From assembly GCA_012719125.1 (NCBI GenBank), contig JAAYAY010000007.1, positions 43,006 through 107,005 of the forward strand: a stretch of 64,000 bases of DNA, written 5' to 3'. Both the position numbers and the translations under genes were made by a program. A model generated the notes under the pieces. That model was given only the letters and a program-made list of their open reading frames with translations, searched no databases and was not told the origin of the DNA. Of the stretch, positions 8,928 to 18,033 are shown piece after piece. How positions within the stretch are numbered: the stretch's first letter is position 1; each line of letters begins with the position of its first letter. The stretch comes from Planctomycetaceae bacterium (lineage in GTDB: Bacteria; Planctomycetota; Planctomycetia; Pirellulales; Thermoguttaceae).

Positions 8928-9524
8928 TCAGAAGGAAACCTTGGGTGCTTCGCGTTCCTGGGCCTCTTCGATCTCGAACAGGTTGGCCGCCTGGAAGTTG
9001 AACATGCCCGCGATGATCACGGTGGGGAACAACTCGCGCTGGGTGTTGTAGTAGGTGACCGCGTCGTTGTAGGCCTGACGCGAGAAGGCGATCTTGTTCT
9101 CGGTCGACGTGAGCTCTTCCTGGAGGGCCATCATGTTCTGGTTGGCCTTGAGGTCGGGATAGGCCTCGACCACGGCGAACAGCCGGCCCAGTGCGCTGCT
9201 CAAGGCGCCTTCGGCGCTGCCCAGAGATCGCATGGCGGAGGGGTCGCCCGGATTGGCTGCCGCGGCCTGCCCGGCCGAGGCGGCCTGGTTGCGAGCGGCG
9301 ATCACCGCTTCCAGCGTTTCGCGCTCGTGCTTCAGGTAGCCCTTGGCCGTTTCGACCAGGTTGGGAATGAGGTCGTAGCGGCGCTTGAGTTGGACGTCGA
9401 TCTGGGCAAAGGCGTTCTTGTAGCGATTGCGCAGGGTCACGAGCTTGTTGTACATGCCGACGACGACCACGACCAGGACGAGGCCGACGACAAACACACC
9501 GATGAGGATCCAGACCGCGAGCAT
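8928..9524 (-). CDS. lemA: LemA family protein
   Basis: A 198-residue protein with one N-terminal membrane helix (about 3-23) and the LemA signature YNKLVTLRNRYKNAFAQIDVQLKRRYDLIPNLVETAKGY split over about residues 25-65, then long amphipathic helices. LemA proteins are of uncertain function and are commonly encoded next to M48 peptidases, as here. The ATG at 9524 has an AAGGGG ribosome site. Upstream is a repeat-bearing intergenic region, so the promoter of the lemA-M48 operon lies somewhere in 9525-9890. Confidence 0.93.
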   Translation of the reverse strand: MLAVWILIGVFVVGLVLVVVVVGMYNKLVTLRNRYKNAFAQIDVQLKRRYDLIPNLVETAKGYLKHERETLEAVIAARNQAASAGQAAAANPGDPSAMRSLGSAEGALSSALGRLFAVVEAYPDLKANQNMMALQEELTSTENKIAFSRQAYNDAVTYYNTQRELFPTVIIAGMFNFQAANLFEIEEAQEREAPKVSF

Positions 9525-9580
9525 GGGGGGCCCCCCTTTTGGAGTTTTCAGTCACAAGATGCGCACCGTGCGGTCATCTT

Positions 9581-9652
9581 TGAAACTCGAAATGCGAAGC
9601 ACGAAATCCGAAACAAACCCAAAATCGAAGTATCGAAGGCTCGAAACAATCC
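9581..9652. repeat. Copy A of the dispersed CGAAATCCGAAACAAA repeat
   Basis: AT-richer than its surroundings and built from short GAAA-type words, with the core ACGAAATCCGAAACAAA also found at 28266-28422, 42246-42288 and 44360-44506. It lies in the 366-bp gap between lemA and the lyase-like gene; the rest of that gap shows no gene. Read through, such repeats yield spurious peptide strings like FRISCFGFRAS, which explains several false open frames nearby. Confidence 0.75.
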
Positions 9653-9890
9653 CGGGCGTTGTGGTTCCTTCCTGTGCCGTTTGCGTTTATATGTCATTCG
9701 CCGAGAAGGGACAAGTATTGGCGGGGAGGCGTGGTGATTACCGTGGCCATTGCGTTCTCGCTTTGTTGCCATAGTCGGCAACAGTCACCCACCTGTCGGG
9801 AATTGCATCCGGTTCCCTCGGGTCGTATAACGACACGCTGGCAACGCTTGGCCGACGATGCTCAGAAAATCACGGACAGGAGGTGACTCG

Positions 9891-12800
9891 ATGCGTAGGT
9901 CAGTAGTTGGTCGGATCGTCCTGCTTGCGTTGTTGCTCGTTCTGTCCGCAACGGCCCGGGCCGCCGATCGCGACGGCGACGCGATCTCCGACCAGCACGA
10001 AGCGGCGCTCGGCACCGATCCCGGCCGGCCCGACGGGCTGCAAGTCGTGATCGACGACGGCCTGGAATCGGAAACCAATCGGGCCAAACCGAGCTACGAC
10101 GGCACCAAGGACGTGCTGACCGTCGAGTTCGGCCATGTGGCCGAGGATCGTTGCCTCTGGCGCTGGACGGTCGCCGAGCCCGCCCGCCCTGAGGACACCG
10201 TTTTTCACCTCTATGTCGACGCCGACGCCGACGAGTCGACGGGGCGCAAAAGTTCACCGGGGGCGCCGAACCACGGGACCGACTACATGGTCACCGTGGC
10301 CGGCGGTTCGCCGCGAATCACCGCCTACACCGCCGACGGCAGCTCCACTTCCGGCCCGCCGCTGACGTACGTCGTCCATGGGAACCAGGTGTTGCTCTCG
10401 TGCGACATCGACCTCGCCCGAGACGCTAGCGGCATCCGCTTCGGACTCTACATGCTCTGCCACACTTCGACCGGTTCGGGCGACAGCCCCCGGATGTCCG
10501 ATTCGAGCAGCAAGATCGACGTCCGTGGGATGCCGATCCGGACGGGGAAAAAGATCTTGCGGCCGTTAGATCACAAGTCGAATTATCGGGTCGATGCTAC
10601 CTTCGGAACGGAGACGCTGCAGCGCGCCCTGGCCGACGAGAGAAACATCGTGGTGCCCTACAACCAGCTCGAACTCGACGGCTACGAGATCGACCAGTTC
10701 GCCACACGCAAGTGGCCCTATGTTGCGATGAATGCCCCGGGAGCGGTCGCCCGCACGAAGGTCCCCAAGGCCGGACGGTACCATGTGGGGTTCATCATGT
10801 ACGACGACGCGGCCGATGAACGGGTGGTCATTTCGGTAGGAGACAAGATCCGCGGCGTGGCGGTCGCCCGCTTGGGAACCCGCCGCACCTGGCTCTACTG
10901 GCTCCACGACGCCGTCGACTTTGCCGGCGGCGAAACGGTTGAACTGAAAGCGGCCGGTTCCGGCGGAAAGCACGGCATTGCTTATGTGATCTTCCTGGCC
11001 GATCCACCGGAGCCGCGGGCGCTGCCGCTGGAAGTCGAGAACATGATCGCCAAGGTCAACCCGGAGCAACCAGGTCGTGTAACGCTGTCCTGGACCACCT
11101 CGTGGCCCTGTCTCACGCGGCTGAAATGGAATGCGATGGGAAAGGAGCCGCAAGACGTCGAACAGGGCCCGCCCTGCCTCATCCATCGCGTTGTTCTCGA
11201 AGGACTCGACGCGGGCACGACCTACACGGCCCGGGCAATCGGCGAGGGGCCCGAGGGAGAGTCTTTCGCGGGCGAGCCGACTGAGTTCCTGACGGCCTGC
11301 CCCGAACCGCCGTGCGAAACGACTGTGGTGGCCATCCCACTCGTGGTCGATAATCCGTATCCCATTGCGGCCGAGTCGTGGCCCATCTGCGGCGGCGTGC
11401 CGATTCCGCAAGGCCAGTTGGGCGATGCCGGTATGGTACGGCTAGTTGCCGGCGGAACAGATATCCCCCTTCAAGTCCAGACCGTGGCCCGCTGGCCCGA
11501 CGGCAGCGTCAAATGGCTCCTGCTGAACTTCGCAGCCGATGTGCCGGCCAAGTCGAAGTCGGAGTATCGTCTGGAGTATGGTCGTGCCGTGAAAAGGGCT
11601 GCCGTTTCGCAGCCGCTGATGGTCGTCGAATCTGACAAGGGCCTCCAGATCGACACAGGCAAGCTGCGTTTCTCCGTCGACGCCGGCGGCAACATCAACC
11701 ATTCGGGCGTCTATCAGACCGTGGCGGAGGACACCGAGGGGAACGTCTATCGCACGGCGGGGGGCAAGGCCGAAATCACCGTGGAAGAACGCGGGCCCAT
11801 CCGGGCGGTCGTCAAGACGGTCGCCCCGCTGATCGACAAGGACGGCGACGAACTGTTCCTCATCGAGAAACGGATCGAGGCCTATCGCAACGCGGCCTTC
11901 CTCCGCGTCCACCACACGCTGGTCGTCGACGGCCCGGATCGGTTCACGACGATCCGCAGGCTGAACTATCAGGTTCCGGTCGGCAAGCAAACCGCTTCGT
12001 GGCGTGCGGCCGTGGCCGGAGAACGCGAACTGGAACTCGATCCGGCATCTTCAATCCGCCAGCAAACCGACCAGCGGCTGCTGGTTCCGGCCGCCGGCGG
12101 CGAGAAAGTGGAAGACGCCCGGCTGGTCGGCTCGCTGATTCCGCCAAACGACAATTCCTGCGCCGTCGCCGTCCGCGACGCCTGGCAGAACTATCCGAAA
12201 GGTTTTTCGTTTGACGATCAGGGACTGAATATCGAACTCTGCCCGCCCTTCAAGAAGGGTTACTACGACCAGTTCCCCTTCGAAAAGGAAGGGCACCACC
12301 TCTACTACTACCTGCTCGACGGCTGCTACAAGCTCAAGCAGGGCGTGGCGAAGACCCACGATTTGCTGCTCTGTTTCGAGCCGGGCGAGAAGCGGGAGCC
12401 GACCTGCCGGCTGTTCCAGGAGCCGCTCCTGCTCACGGTGCCGCCCAAGTGGATCTGCGACAGCAGGGTGTTCTACAGCGTCGCCCCGCGCGACACCGAG
12501 TCTTTCCCGCTCTACGAACAGGCCATCGACAAGAACCTCGACGGCTACGTGCAGTACCGCGAGCGGCAGCACGACTTCGGCCTGCTCAACTACGGCGACT
12601 GGTACGGCGAGCGGGGCACCAACTGGGGCAACGTCGAGTACGACACCCAATACGCCTTCTTCCTCGAGTACATCCGTTCGGGCGATCCGCGGGCGTTCTA
12701 TCTCGGCTGCCAGACCGAATTGCACAATCGCGACGTCGACACGATCCACTGGAACGAAGATCCGAACCGGCTCGGCGGCGTCTACGTGCACCAGATGTGC

Positions 12801-13622
12801 CATGTGGGCAACTACTACGACAAACCAGTGGAAGGCTCCCTCGGTTTTCCGAGCGGCGGGTTCAGCGTCAGCCACGCCTGGACCGAAGGCCATTTCGCCC
12901 ACTACTTCCTCACCGGCGATCGCCGCTCCCTGGAAACCGGCCGGGCCGTGGCCGACTACTTCATCCGCGCGGAACTCGGCCGGCCTTACGACTTCTCCAG
13001 CACTCGCACTCCCGGCTGGCACCTGATCATGCTCTGCTCGGCCTACCACTCGACGAGCGACCCCTACTACCTGAACGCCGCCCGAGTGGTGGTTGAAACC
13101 GTACTCGAATTGCAGGACAAGCTGCCGCGCCCCTTGCCCGAGCACCAACTCGGCGATCGCAAGCCCTATCAGGAAGGCGGCTGGGTCCGGGCCATGGTGC
13201 CGGGGCACTGCAACTGCGAGGTCCGGCACCAGGGCAACGCCGGATTCATGATCGCCGTACTGCTCTCGGGCATGAAGTACTACCACGACGTCACGGGCGA
13301 CGAACGGGTCAAGGAATCGATCATTCGCGGCGCCCACTACCTGCTCGACGAGACCTATAGCGACGAAGCCATGGGCTTTCGCTACACCTCGTGTCCTGCT
13401 GGCAGCTACCGCACCGGTACCACACCGCTCATGGCGGAAGGCATCGCCCGAGCGTATCTGTGGACCAAAGACGATCGGTTTCGGCGTGTGCTCACCGAAG
13501 CCTTGCCACGAGGTGCTGGAGGGAGTTCCTACGGCAAGGGATTCTCGATGTACTACCGGATGGCGCCACGGGTACTGGCGGATCTGAAGGAAGCAGGCAT
13601 CGAGTTGAAACAGGAGCCGTAG
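9891..13622 (+). CDS. Secreted exo-rhamnogalacturonan-lyase-like (PL26/YetA-type) protein
   Basis: A 1243-residue exported protein. The ATG at 9891 follows a strong AGGAGGTG and starts a clear signal peptide ending ATARAA. Next comes a calcium-loop-like DRDGDAISDQHE segment, a beta-rich region resembling a family 9 carbohydrate-binding module (to about 240), a carbohydrate-binding-like region, a fibronectin-III-like segment (about 375-475), and from about 490 a region matching the RIFT-barrel start of PcRGLX/YetA proteins (IPQGQL, WPDGSVKWLLLNF). The C-terminal third is an alpha/alpha-barrel-like part rich in Trp, Tyr and His. Family knowledge points to release of unsaturated sugars from rhamnogalacturonan-type polymers; the actual substrate is not established. 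Two further secreted proteins follow on the same strand. Confidence 0.72.
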   Translation: MRRSVVGRIVLLALLLVLSATARAADRDGDAISDQHEAALGTDPGRPDGLQVVIDDGLESETNRAKPSYDGTKDVLTVEFGHVAEDRCLWRWTVAEPARPEDTVFHLYVDADADESTGRKSSPGAPNHGTDYMVTVAGGSPRITAYTADGSSTSGPPLTYVVHGNQVLLSCDIDLARDASGIRFGLYMLCHTSTGSGDSPRMSDSSSKIDVRGMPIRTGKKILRPLDHKSNYRVDATFGTETLQRALADERNIVVPYNQLELDGYEIDQFATRKWPYVAMNAPGAVARTKVPKAGRYHVGFIMYDDAADERVVISVGDKIRGVAVARLGTRRTWLYWLHDAVDFAGGETVELKAAGSGGKHGIAYVIFLADPPEPRALPLEVENMIAKVNPEQPGRVTLSWTTSWPCLTRLKWNAMGKEPQDVEQGPPCLIHRVVLEGLDAGTTYTARAIGEGPEGESFAGEPTEFLTACPEPPCETTVVAIPLVVDNPYPIAAESWPICGGVPIPQGQLGDAGMVRLVAGGTDIPLQVQTVARWPDGSVKWLLLNFAADVPAKSKSEYRLEYGRAVKRAAVSQPLMVVESDKGLQIDTGKLRFSVDAGGNINHSGVYQTVAEDTEGNVYRTAGGKAEITVEERGPIRAVVKTVAPLIDKDGDELFLIEKRIEAYRNAAFLRVHHTLVVDGPDRFTTIRRLNYQVPVGKQTASWRAAVAGERELELDPASSIRQQTDQRLLVPAAGGEKVEDARLVGSLIPPNDNSCAVAVRDAWQNYPKGFSFDDQGLNIELCPPFKKGYYDQFPFEKEGHHLYYYLLDGCYKLKQGVAKTHDLLLCFEPGEKREPTCRLFQEPLLLTVPPKWICDSRVFYSVAPRDTESFPLYEQAIDKNLDGYVQYRERQHDFGLLNYGDWYGERGTNWGNVEYDTQYAFFLEYIRSGDPRAFYLGCQTELHNRDVDTIHWNEDPNRLGGVYVHQMCHVGNYYDKPVEGSLGFPSGGFSVSHAWTEGHFAHYFLTGDRRSLETGRAVADYFIRAELGRPYDFSSTRTPGWHLIMLCSAYHSTSDPYYLNAARVVVETVLELQDKLPRPLPEHQLGDRKPYQEGGWVRAMVPGHCNCEVRHQGNAGFMIAVLLSGMKYYHDVTGDERVKESIIRGAHYLLDETYSDEAMGFRYTSCPAGSYRTGTTPLMAEGIARAYLWTKDDRFRRVLTEALPRGAGGSSYGKGFSMYYRMAPRVLADLKEAGIELKQEP

Positions 13623-13692
13623 CATCGCGGATATCGGGACAGTCCCGCGATCGAATCGGCCGCGGTGCAAGTGGGAAGGATGGAATGATGGA

Positions 13693-14664
13693 ATGTCGGT
13701 AAGAACTGTCGTGGCCATGGTATGCCTTCTTTCGGCCCTGGGAGTTGTGGGGGCCGCTGAGCAGACGGAGTCTACGATTGCGCTGCTCGACGACACGCGG
13801 TTCGAACGCGGTTTCACGGTCTGGTCGCCCACGCCGGGTTCGCACGTTAAGGAAGGTAGCCTTCGTCCGAACAAGGATGCTCCCGAACCGGTTTGGGGCC
13901 TGGCCCAATGGCACAGCCGGTTCACTCTTGCGGAAACCGAGCCGCAACGGATGCCGGATGGGGCAATCCGTTTTGCGGACGGGGCCAAGTCGGTCACGTT
14001 CTTCCCCTTGGGCAGCGACGCCGATGTCGCCTTCGGTCTCCTGGGCACAATCGAGTACGAAGGCAAAGCTCCCAAGCCGGGCGATCCCTGGTCGCACCTG
14101 CTGGCCGAGCGCAAACTGGCGGCCAATCCTTCCATCAAGGAGTTGGAGGCTCTGCCGCTGTTCGTCCAGTATCGCCTGGTGGAAGAAAGAGTATCCCAAC
14201 CCGAGGGTTTCACACCCCGGCGTCACACGGCCCAGTTCGTGTTCTATATCACCGTGCAGAATCGGAACCGCCAGTCACCCGGCTTCGGCGACTACTACTG
14301 GTTCGGCGTGCCCATGTACGACACGCGATACCGCATTCCCAAGGCCCACAAGGCGACGGACGTGGGATCCGACCGCAAACCCGCCACGGGCAAGTTCATC
14401 TTCAATCCCGGCGGCGATAAGTACACCACCCAATCCGCCCACGACCGCCAATGGGTCACGATCGAGCGGGACTTGCTGCCGCTGGTCCGTGAAGGGCTGG
14501 AAACGGCCTGGCAACGAGGCTACCTTAAGGACTCCCACAATCCGGCCGACTACCGCCTCGGCGGCATGAACACCGGCTGGGAAGTCACCGGACCGATCGA
14601 CGTGGAAATGCAGATCCGGGGATTGCGACTCGAGGCCGTCATGAAAACACCGGACGAAGAATGA
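13693..14664 (+). CDS. Secreted protein of unknown function
   Basis: A 323-residue protein with a signal peptide (cleavage likely after VVGAAE). The mature part is beta-rich, with many aromatic residues and a YYWFGVPMYDTRYR segment, which would fit a carbohydrate-related sandwich fold, but I do not recognise the family. It starts 70 bp after the lyase-like gene with a purine-rich GGAAGGATGGA leader and is followed 42 bp later by the GH172 gene, so the three are probably transcribed together for polysaccharide use. Confidence 0.7.
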   Translation: MSVRTVVAMVCLLSALGVVGAAEQTESTIALLDDTRFERGFTVWSPTPGSHVKEGSLRPNKDAPEPVWGLAQWHSRFTLAETEPQRMPDGAIRFADGAKSVTFFPLGSDADVAFGLLGTIEYEGKAPKPGDPWSHLLAERKLAANPSIKELEALPLFVQYRLVEERVSQPEGFTPRRHTAQFVFYITVQNRNRQSPGFGDYYWFGVPMYDTRYRIPKAHKATDVGSDRKPATGKFIFNPGGDKYTTQSAHDRQWVTIERDLLPLVREGLETAWQRGYLKDSHNPADYRLGGMNTGWEVTGPIDVEMQIRGLRLEAVMKTPDEE

Positions 14665-14706
14665 CGAGTGACACCCGGCAGACATCAACAACCAAGGACC
14701 TCAACC

Positions 14707-16818
14707 ATGCGAATCATCCCTAGCCTTCTCTGTGTCATGGCGACATTGCTTGCCCTGCCGGCCCCGGCGGCCGAGCAGGTCAGCCTGGAATCGCTCTTGA
14801 ACGACATGGTCGACCGCGAGCGCCTGGCCGAAGTCCCCTCGCCCCACTACATCTGCCGGCAGTTCAGCAGCTACGATCGCGACACCGTCGGCGTGGGCAA
14901 GGACGGCTGGTTTGCCAATTGGGACCGCAGCCAGTTTGTCCGCGTCGAGGAGAACGGCGGGCGCAAGGAATACGTCATGCTCGACGCCGAGGGCGCCGGA
15001 GCAATCGTCCGCTTTTGGGGCACGTGGCACGGCGCCCGCAAGGAGGGTGGCGGCCTCAAAGACTTCAGCAACGGCACACTGCGAGTCTATCTCGACGGAA
15101 AGGCCGAGCCGGCCATCGAAGGCCCCGTCGCCGATATCATCAGCGGCGGCAAGTTGATCGGAACGCCGCTGAGCGAGTCGGTTTCGCCCGACACGGAATA
15201 CGGACGCCGCGGGCACAACCTCTACCTGCCGATTCCTTACCAGTCCGGCTGCAAGATCACCTACGAGAGCGACGCCATTGTCGACTTTGGCGCCCAGAAG
15301 GGCGAAGCCCTCTACTACCAGATCAACTACCGGACTTACGAACCAGGTACGAAGGTCAAGTCGTTCGCGCGCGAGCAGCTCGAGGAACTCAAGCCCTTGA
15401 TCGTATCGGTAGGCAAGAAGTTGGTCGAAGCCGAGTTGGGCGACACACCGCCGTTGGGGACGATCGAGGTCCCCGGTGTCAAACTGCCACCCAAGTCGGA
15501 ACCGTTCAGCATCTACCGGCAGGGCGAGGGGGCCGGCGCCGTCCGCAGGATTTCGATCCGTTTGGCTGCCGACGACTTGGAGCAGGCGTTGCGTTCGACC
15601 GTTCTGATCGCGGAGTTCGACGGCGAGCAGACGATCTGGTGCCCGGTGGGCGACTTTTTCGGCACGGGCTATCAGGTCCACGCCTACCGCAGTTGGTCCA
15701 CAAACGTGAGTGAGGACGGCACCATGACTTGCTACTGGGTCATGCCTCACAAGAAGTCGTGCCTGGTGAGCGTGCAGAATCTCGGCGATCAGCCCGTCAC
15801 CATTACGTCGCAGGCCCAGGGCTCCGTTTACGACTGGACCGATCGCAGCATGCACTTCTACGCCAACTGGCGCCAGTTGACCAAGGTTGACACGGGTCCC
15901 GACAAGGACCAGACCGGCAACGGCGCCTTCGACGTCAACTACGTCACCGTCAAGGGCGAAGGCAAGATCGTCGGCGACACGCTGACCCTGTTCAACGGCA
16001 CGGCCGCCTGGTGGGGCGAGGGCGACGAGAAGATCTTCATCGACGGCGAGAAGTTCCCCTCCCACATCGGCACGGGCACGGAGGACTACTACGGCTACGC
16101 CTGGTGTCGGCCCGAGTATTTCCAGTCGCCCTTCCACGCCCAGCCCTGCGGGCAAGGGAACAAGGCGGGCGGATTCTCCGTCAACAGCCGCTATCGCAAT
16201 CTCGACGCCCTGCCCTTCACCAAGTCGATCCAATTCGACATGGAGTTGTGGCACTGGCGCAACACGAACATGAACTTCGCCCCGGCCGTGTTCTGGTACG
16301 GCCGTCCGGGAGCGACGTGCAGCGTGAAACCCGATCCGGAAACGGCGGCACTGCCCGTCGCCAAGAAGCGGAGCGACGTCGTCGAGATTCGCCTGGTGCC
16401 GGGGGCCCTGGAGGGCGAAGAACTGAAGATCGTCGAGAAGACGGGAGGCGAGACGAAGGTCCAGACCTCCGAGGCGCACAACTGGAGCGGCAACGCCCAA
16501 CTCTGGTGGATCGACGCGAAGCCCGGCGATCGGCTCGTGTTGGAGGTGCCCGTCGAGGAAGCCGGACGGTACAAGCTGACCGCCGACCTAACCAAGGCGA
16601 TCGATTACGGGATCGTCCGCATGACGCTGGCCGGCCAGGCGAGCAAGGAACTGGATCGCTACAACGTGGGCGTGGCGACCGATGCCCTGGAGGTTGGCAC
16701 ATTCGACTTGAAGAAGGGGATCAACCGTCTCGAAGTCGAAATTGTCGGCGCCAATGAAGCGGCGAAGAAACGGCACATGTTCGGCCTCGACTACCTGAAG
16801 TTGGATAAGGTGAAGTAG
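14707..16818 (+). CDS. DUF2961 / glycoside hydrolase family 172 protein
   Basis: A 703-residue exported protein. The ATG at 14707 (AAGGA upstream) opens a signal peptide ending PAPAAE. The early RQFSSYDR segment, ADIISGGKLIG and especially the downstream SHIGTGTEDYYGYAWC motif are typical of DUF2961 proteins, now GH172, which include fructan- and arabinan-active enzymes. The last 150 residues look like an added carbohydrate-binding beta-sandwich. It ends 60 bp before the convergent TPR gene. Substrate is unknown. Confidence 0.82.
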   Translation: MRIIPSLLCVMATLLALPAPAAEQVSLESLLNDMVDRERLAEVPSPHYICRQFSSYDRDTVGVGKDGWFANWDRSQFVRVEENGGRKEYVMLDAEGAGAIVRFWGTWHGARKEGGGLKDFSNGTLRVYLDGKAEPAIEGPVADIISGGKLIGTPLSESVSPDTEYGRRGHNLYLPIPYQSGCKITYESDAIVDFGAQKGEALYYQINYRTYEPGTKVKSFAREQLEELKPLIVSVGKKLVEAELGDTPPLGTIEVPGVKLPPKSEPFSIYRQGEGAGAVRRISIRLAADDLEQALRSTVLIAEFDGEQTIWCPVGDFFGTGYQVHAYRSWSTNVSEDGTMTCYWVMPHKKSCLVSVQNLGDQPVTITSQAQGSVYDWTDRSMHFYANWRQLTKVDTGPDKDQTGNGAFDVNYVTVKGEGKIVGDTLTLFNGTAAWWGEGDEKIFIDGEKFPSHIGTGTEDYYGYAWCRPEYFQSPFHAQPCGQGNKAGGFSVNSRYRNLDALPFTKSIQFDMELWHWRNTNMNFAPAVFWYGRPGATCSVKPDPETAALPVAKKRSDVVEIRLVPGALEGEELKIVEKTGGETKVQTSEAHNWSGNAQLWWIDAKPGDRLVLEVPVEEAGRYKLTADLTKAIDYGIVRMTLAGQASKELDRYNVGVATDALEVGTFDLKKGINRLEVEIVGANEAAKKRHMFGLDYLKLDKVK

Positions 16819-16878
16819 ACCAGGAAAGGAAGAGGTCATTAGGGCGAGGCCCAGACTATGCCAAGAAGGCAACGTGAC

Positions 16879-17985
16879 TCACTGGCGGTGTGCCTCCCTG
16901 CCAGGCTTCGCTTTGTATCCCAATTTCTCGGCTTGGGCGAGATCAGCGTCGGCTTGGGCTCGGTCGCCTTTCTGGAAGTACGAATACCCGCGAGAATAGA
17001 ATACGTACCCATTTTTCGGATTGATCCGAATCGCCGCTGTAAAGTCGTTGATCGCTTTGTCGTGGTCACCTTTTTCGACGTAGGCGCAGCCACGGTTGTA
17101 GTACGCCTCGGCATACTCGGGGTTGAGTGTGACGGCCTCGCCGTAGTCAGCAATCGCCTTGTCGTGGTCGCCTTTCTCCGCGTAGCAGCAACCCCGTCCG
17201 TAATACACCACGGCTTGTTTCAGGTTGAGTCTGACGGCCTCCGTATAGTCGGCAATGGCCTTGTCGTGGTCACCCTTTTTGCCGTAGGTGCAACCACGGT
17301 TGTAGTACGCCTCGGCATCCTTCGGGCTGAGTCGAACGGCCTCGGTGAAGTCAGCAATCGCCTTGTCGTAGCCACCCTTCTTGACGTAGCTCAAGCCACG
17401 ATTGCAGTACGTTATGGCTTGTTTCGGATCGAGGCGAACGGCCTCATCGTAGTCAGCGATGGCCTTGTCGAACTCACCCTTCTTATGATAAGCATAGCCC
17501 CGCCCACAATAGACTTCGGCATGTCGTAGATCGAGCCGAACGGACTCCGTGAAATCCACAATCGCCTTGTCGAATTCGCTCTTCTTCGCGTAGACCAATC
17601 CTCGGGCAAAGTATGCCTCGGCTCGGTGCGCGTCGAGATGAATCGCCTCCGTGCAGTATGCCTCGGCTCGCTGCGGGTCGAGGCGAATGGCCTCGGTGCA
17701 GTCGGCGACAGCCTTGTCGAAGTCGCCGTTCCTCCCATGGGAATCAGCCCGACAGCAATATGCCTCGGCCATCATCGGATCAAGCTCTATGGCCCTGTTA
17801 CAGTCGGCGATGGCCTTATCGACTTCGCCTTTTCGCAAGTAAGCCTGGCCCCGGCCGGAGTACGGCTGAGCGTTTTGTGGATGCAGACGAATGGCCTCGG
17901 TGTACGCAGCGATCGCTCCATCAAAATCGCCTTTGTCTCGCAGCAGATTGCCTTGCTTCGTTGCTTCATCTTCCAGGCGGCTCAC
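16879..17985 (-). CDS. Tetratricopeptide repeat protein
   Basis: A 368-residue protein made almost wholly of 34-residue TPR units of the pattern AEAYYNRGxxYxKKGDxDKAIADYTEAIRLxP. I count ten full units and, at about 103-117, one remnant of only 15 residues (AEAYCTEAIHLDAHR), which looks like an in-frame deletion of 57 bp between two near-identical repeats. No signal peptide or membrane helix is visible, so it is probably a cytoplasmic scaffold. It converges on the GH172 gene and its start is 48 bp upstream of, not coupled to, other reading frames. Confidence 0.88.
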   Translation of the reverse strand: MSRLEDEATKQGNLLRDKGDFDGAIAAYTEAIRLHPQNAQPYSGRGQAYLRKGEVDKAIADCNRAIELDPMMAEAYCCRADSHGRNGDFDKAVADCTEAIRLDPQRAEAYCTEAIHLDAHRAEAYFARGLVYAKKSEFDKAIVDFTESVRLDLRHAEVYCGRGYAYHKKGEFDKAIADYDEAVRLDPKQAITYCNRGLSYVKKGGYDKAIADFTEAVRLSPKDAEAYYNRGCTYGKKGDHDKAIADYTEAVRLNLKQAVVYYGRGCCYAEKGDHDKAIADYGEAVTLNPEYAEAYYNRGCAYVEKGDHDKAINDFTAAIRINPKNGYVFYSRGYSYFQKGDRAQADADLAQAEKLGYKAKPGREAHRQ

Positions 17986-18033
17986 GACGAGGTCTCCTTC
18001 TGCCGAACGATGGACGATGGGAATGACAGGCCG

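Noticed and set aside
12051..14213. A 720-codon open frame on the minus strand across the lyase-like gene
   Set aside because: It is a high-GC shadow of two well-supported plus-strand genes and its translation has no recognisable domain.
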